Made by a program: the position numbers and the translations under genes | In this document: in pieces, positions 6,407 through 8,352 of the stretch | Numbering within the stretch: position 1 is the stretch's first letter | Layout of the letters: every line of letters starts with the position of its first letter | Notes under the pieces: model-generated | What the model was told of the DNA's origin: nothing | The model's input: only the letters and a program-made list of their open reading frames with translations | The model's database searches: none | DNA from: an uncultured Collinsella sp. | GTDB lineage: Bacteria; Actinomycetota; Coriobacteriia; Coriobacteriales; Coriobacteriaceae | Direction: 5' to 3' | Length of the DNA stretch: 8,352 nucleotides | NCBI GenBank assembly: GCA_900764025.1 | Contig: CAAFMM010000197.1 | Location: 1 to 8,352, forward strand

Positions 6407-6410
6407 CGTT

Positions 6411-6455
6411 GTGGGGCGCGATGTGAAACACAAGCCGTTTCACATCGCGCCCCAC
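6411..6455. terminator. Perfect 19-bp hairpin after the second cyclase gene
   Basis: Bases 6411-6429 (GTGGGGCG... to GAAAC) are exactly complementary to 6437-6455, with a 7-nt loop ACAAGCC. The hairpin begins 4 nt after the TAA of the cyclase gene. It is very stable and placed like a terminator, but GCCATCTACC follows instead of a U-run. Confidence 0.65.
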
Positions 6456-6471
6456 GCCATCTACCCTCTCG

Positions 6472-6480
6472 TGCGATAAT
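6472..6480 (+). promoter_or_regulatory. Extended -10 promoter of the flavoprotein gene
   Basis: TGCGATAAT combines a TG extension with GATAAT (5 of 6 to TATAAT), ending 37 nt before the start codon. There is no recognisable -35, because that region is inside the preceding hairpin arm; extended -10 promoters tolerate this. Confidence 0.45.
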
Positions 6481-6517
6481 CCTCCGCAGCAGTCACCGAC
6501 AGCAGAGGGAGTTTGTG

Positions 6518-7141
6518 ATGAAGGTTCTTTTGGTCAACGGCAGCCCCAAGGCAAACGGCAACACCGCCCGCGCACTCGCCGAGGTTGCCGAGCAACTTAA
6601 TGCAGAAGGCATTGATACCGAGGTGTTTCAACTGGGCGCCAAACCTATTCGCGATTGCATCGGTTGCGGCCAGTGCGGCAAGCTTGGCGGTCGCTGCACC
6701 TTTGACGACGACGTGGTGAACGAGCTCATCGCTGCCGCCGAGCGGGCAGATGGCTTTGTCTTTGGCTCACCCGTCTACTATGCGCACCCCAGCGGACGCA
6801 TCCTTTCGGCCCTCGATCGCGCCTTCTATGCAGGCGGGCATGCCTTTGAGCACAAGCCCGGCGCCGCGGTCGCCGTCGCCCGTCGCGGCGGCACGTCGAC
6901 CACGTTCGATGTGCTCAACAAGTACTTCACCATTAAGCAAATGCCCGTGGTTGCTTCCACCTACTGGAACAACGTGTTTGGCCGCGTACCCGGCGACGCC
7001 GATGGGGATGCCGAGGGCCTTGCCACTATGCGAAACATCGGCAAAAACATGGCCTGGCTCCTGCGCTGCATCGAGGCGGGACAGGCCGCCGGCATCAACG
7101 CGCCCGAGGCAGATCGCGCAACGACCAACTTCATTCGATAA
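6518..7141 (+). CDS. NAD(P)H-dependent FMN oxidoreductase, iron-sulfur flavoprotein-like
   Basis: This is a 207-aa flavodoxin-fold protein of the NADPH-dependent FMN reductase superfamily. MKVLLVNGSPKANGNTA (1-17) contains the FMN-phosphate loop. GSPVYYAHPSG (83-93) and the ARRGG segment (121-125) are the other typical flavin-contact regions. Between them is a compact cysteine cluster, Cys47-x2-Cys50-x2-Cys53-x6-Cys60, followed by DDD. It fits the CX2CX2CX4-7C pattern of iron-sulfur flavoproteins that hold a 4Fe-4S cluster; some relatives use fewer cysteines and lack a cluster. It is a cytosolic redox enzyme whose physiological acceptor is unknown. The start is ATG 6518, with AGAGGGAG 6 nt upstream; GTG 6515 is possible but leaves too little spacing. 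The ArsC-like gene follows after 47 nt and is probably co-transcribed. Confidence 0.88.
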   Translation: MKVLLVNGSPKANGNTARALAEVAEQLNAEGIDTEVFQLGAKPIRDCIGCGQCGKLGGRCTFDDDVVNELIAAAERADGFVFGSPVYYAHPSGRILSALDRAFYAGGHAFEHKPGAAVAVARRGGTSTTFDVLNKYFTIKQMPVVASTYWNNVFGRVPGDADGDAEGLATMRNIGKNMAWLLRCIEAGQAAGINAPEADRATTNFIR

Positions 7142-7188
7142 GTCCAACGGTGGTCACTTCGACGCTCGTTAGAACGGTGGAACATACT

Positions 7189-7530
7189 ATGAACGTGCAA
7201 ATCTTCGGCACCAAAAAGTCCTTCGATACCAAGAAGGCCCAGCGCTATTTTAAGGAGCGCCGCATTAAGGTGCAGTTTATTGACCTTAAGGAAAAGGAGA
7301 TGAGCAAAGGCGAGCTCACGAGCGTGGTGCAGGCGGTCGGCGGCATCGACAAGCTGCTTAACCCCAAGGCCAAGGACGAGGAGACGCTCGCGCTCATCCA
7401 GCACCTCACCCCTAGCCAGCGTTTCGACAAGCTGCTCGAGAACCAGCAGGTTCTAGCCGAGCCCATCGTGCGTAACGGCAAAAAGGCCACCGTCGGTTAT
7501 TGCCCCGATGTATGGGGAGCCTGGGAGTAG
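7189..7530 (+). CDS. ArsC/Spx-family thioredoxin-fold protein lacking the active-site cysteine
   Basis: This 113-aa protein has the arsenate reductase (ArsC)/Spx/YffB fold pattern: IFGTKKSFDTKKAQRYF at the N-terminus, VQFIDLKE (28-35), a helical middle with AVGGIDKLLNPK (49-60), and EPIVRNGKKATVGY (91-104), which supplies the conserved Pro and Arg near the active site. In relatives the residue before 'DT' in the first loop is Cys (for example YGIKNCDTIKKA in E. coli YffB). Here the aligned residue is Ser11, encoded TCC. The only Cys is Cys105 near the C-terminus. It is therefore unlikely to be a classical arsenate reductase and may be a regulator or a substrate-binding relative. The start ATG 7189 has a weak GGTGG 8 nt upstream. 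GTG 7150 would add 13 unconserved-looking residues. No arsenic resistance genes are nearby. Confidence 0.85.
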   Translation: MNVQIFGTKKSFDTKKAQRYFKERRIKVQFIDLKEKEMSKGELTSVVQAVGGIDKLLNPKAKDEETLALIQHLTPSQRFDKLLENQQVLAEPIVRNGKKATVGYCPDVWGAWE

Positions 7531-7616
7531 CCTGTGTTATTTGCCGGCGCGTGGGTATAAGAGCAGGCGTTTGGCATATGATTCTACTGTAAGCCATGTC
7601 TAACAAAGGAGGGCAC
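7531..7616 (+). promoter_or_regulatory. Intergenic gap with a possible -10 box and the CobW-like gene's Shine-Dalgarno
   Basis: No clear hairpin follows the ArsC-like gene, so read-through into the next gene is possible. TATGAT at 7577-7582 is a candidate -10, the same hexamer as the one before the second cyclase gene, with no good -35. AAGGAGG (7606-7612) lies 4 nt before the ATG at 7617 and sets that start. Confidence 0.4.
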
Positions 7617-8352
7617 ATGCCCAACAAACCCGTGAAGATCATCATGCTTACCGGATACCTCGGTGCCGGCAAGACCACGCTGCTCAACCACATCCTCGCT
7701 AACGACGGCGGCATCCGCGCCGCCGTGATCGTCAACGATATCGGCGAGATCAACGTCGACGCCAGCCTTATCGCCGACGGCGGCCTTTCCGAGACCGATG
7801 ACCTCATCCCGCTTACCAACGGCTGCATCTGCTGCACGCTTTCGGACGACCTGGCCAACCAGCTGCAGGGCATTGCCGATTCGGGCAAGTTCGACTACAT
7901 CATCATCGAGGCCTCCGGTATTTGCGAGCCCATCCCCATCGCCTACACCATCTCGAGCTTCTGCGACGAGGCCAAGGTGGGCGGCGAGCCCAAGCTCGCG
8001 CTCGACAACATCGTGGCCGTGGTCGATTGTGCTCGCATGTACGACGAGTTCAACGGCGGCCGCGACCTACTGGCAGAGGATATCGACGAGGACGACATCG
8101 AGAGCCTGCTCATCCAGCAGATCGAGTTCTGCTCCACGCTGATCCTCAACAAGACCGATACCGTGAGCCCTGAGCAGATCGCCGAGCTTAAGGCCATCGT
8201 GCGCAGCCTGCAGAAGGACGCCGTGATTGTCGAGGCCCAAAACGGCGAGGTCCCCATGGAGGAGCTGCTCGATACCGACCGCTTCGACTTTATGCGCGCC
8301 TACAACTCCGCCGCCTGGATCGAGGCCATGGAGCATCCCGAGGAGCACGACG
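7617..8352 (+). CDS. COG0523 (CobW/G3E family) GTPase, probable metallochaperone, cut by the window end
   Basis: The first 245 codons are visible and the frame is open at the window edge. The protein is a P-loop GTPase of the G3E family, whose members insert or traffic metals such as Zn, Co or Ni. The motifs are complete for the G domain: Walker A GYLGAGKTT (13-21), VNDIGEINVD (39-48), the metal-binding CICC in NGCICCTL (68-75, Cys70, Cys72, Cys73), IIIEASGICEP (95-105, Walker B/switch region) and NKTD (178-181, guanine specificity). An acidic stretch, EDIDEDDIE, lies at 154-162. The C-terminal CobW domain and any His-rich tail are beyond the window. The start is ATG 7617, just after AAAGGAGGG. 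No cobalamin or Zur-related gene is adjacent, so the metal is undetermined. Confidence 0.9.
   Translation, partial: MPNKPVKIIMLTGYLGAGKTTLLNHILANDGGIRAAVIVNDIGEINVDASLIADGGLSETDDLIPLTNGCICCTLSDDLANQLQGIADSGKFDYIIIEASGICEPIPIAYTISSFCDEAKVGGEPKLALDNIVAVVDCARMYDEFNGGRDLLAEDIDEDDIESLLIQQIEFCSTLILNKTDTVSPEQIAELKAIVRSLQKDAVIVEAQNGEVPMEELLDTDRFDFMRAYNSAAWIEAMEHPEEHD

Noticed and set aside
5426..6433. Long minus-strand open frame of 335 codons opposite the second cyclase gene
   Set aside because: The plus strand has clear GGDEF and PAS domains with a strong Shine-Dalgarno. The antisense frame shows no recognisable domain and is a typical by-product of GC-rich codon use.
7150..7188. Upstream GTG start for the ArsC-like protein
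   Set aside because: It would add 13 residues ahead of a beta strand that normally begins the fold, with no Shine-Dalgarno at suitable spacing.

Overview
The window looks like a chromosomal stretch from a GC-rich, low-complexity-free bacterial genome with strong C/G preference at third codon positions. The gene families and style (soluble GGDEF/PAS/EAL proteins with 'LKHCND' motifs, a Cys-less ArsC-like protein, U-less intergenic hairpins) suggest a gut actinobacterium of the Coriobacteriia, with Collinsella as the best guess. This assignment is an inference from overall impression; there is no rRNA or other marker gene here. No mobile element, CRISPR array, tRNA or rRNA is visible.

Layout. 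(1) 1-736: the tail of an unidentified upstream gene, overlapping by ATGA the start of a thiamine phosphate synthase (thiE), so this is the end of a probable thiamine operon. (2) 781-826: a perfect 14-bp hairpin between thiE and a convergent gene on the minus strand (838-1707) encoding a patatin-like phospholipase of the YjjU type. (3) 1708-2031: a 324-bp divergent intergenic region with a TATAAT hexamer framed by an inverted repeat. (4) 2032-4749 and 4877-6406: two tandem, paralogous cyclic-dinucleotide signalling genes. Both have an intact GGDEF domain, a PAS domain and a degenerate GGDEF domain in that order. The first goes on with a further degenerate GGDEF and a complete EAL phosphodiesterase domain. 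(5) 6411-6455: a perfect 19-bp hairpin closing that pair. (6) 6518-7141 and 7189-7530: an iron-sulfur-flavoprotein-like oxidoreductase and a small ArsC/Spx-fold protein, probably co-transcribed. (7) 7617 to the window end: the first 245 codons of a COG0523 (CobW/G3E) GTPase with a CxCC metal site.

How the genes may work together. The centre of interest is the tandem pair. The first protein has both synthesis (GGDEF) and breakdown (EAL) capacity; the second can only synthesise. Each is probably tuned by its PAS domain. Both intact GGDEF domains carry Asn in place of the Asp that recognises guanine in PleD (GHxxGN instead of GHxxGD), while all three degenerate GGDEF domains keep that Asp. This leaves open whether the product is c-di-GMP or another cyclic dinucleotide. 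The second gene has a near-perfect Shine-Dalgarno sequence and a palindrome overlapping a candidate -10 box, whereas the first has almost no Shine-Dalgarno, so the two are probably expressed at different levels. The remaining genes look like ordinary metabolic, redox and metal-handling functions.
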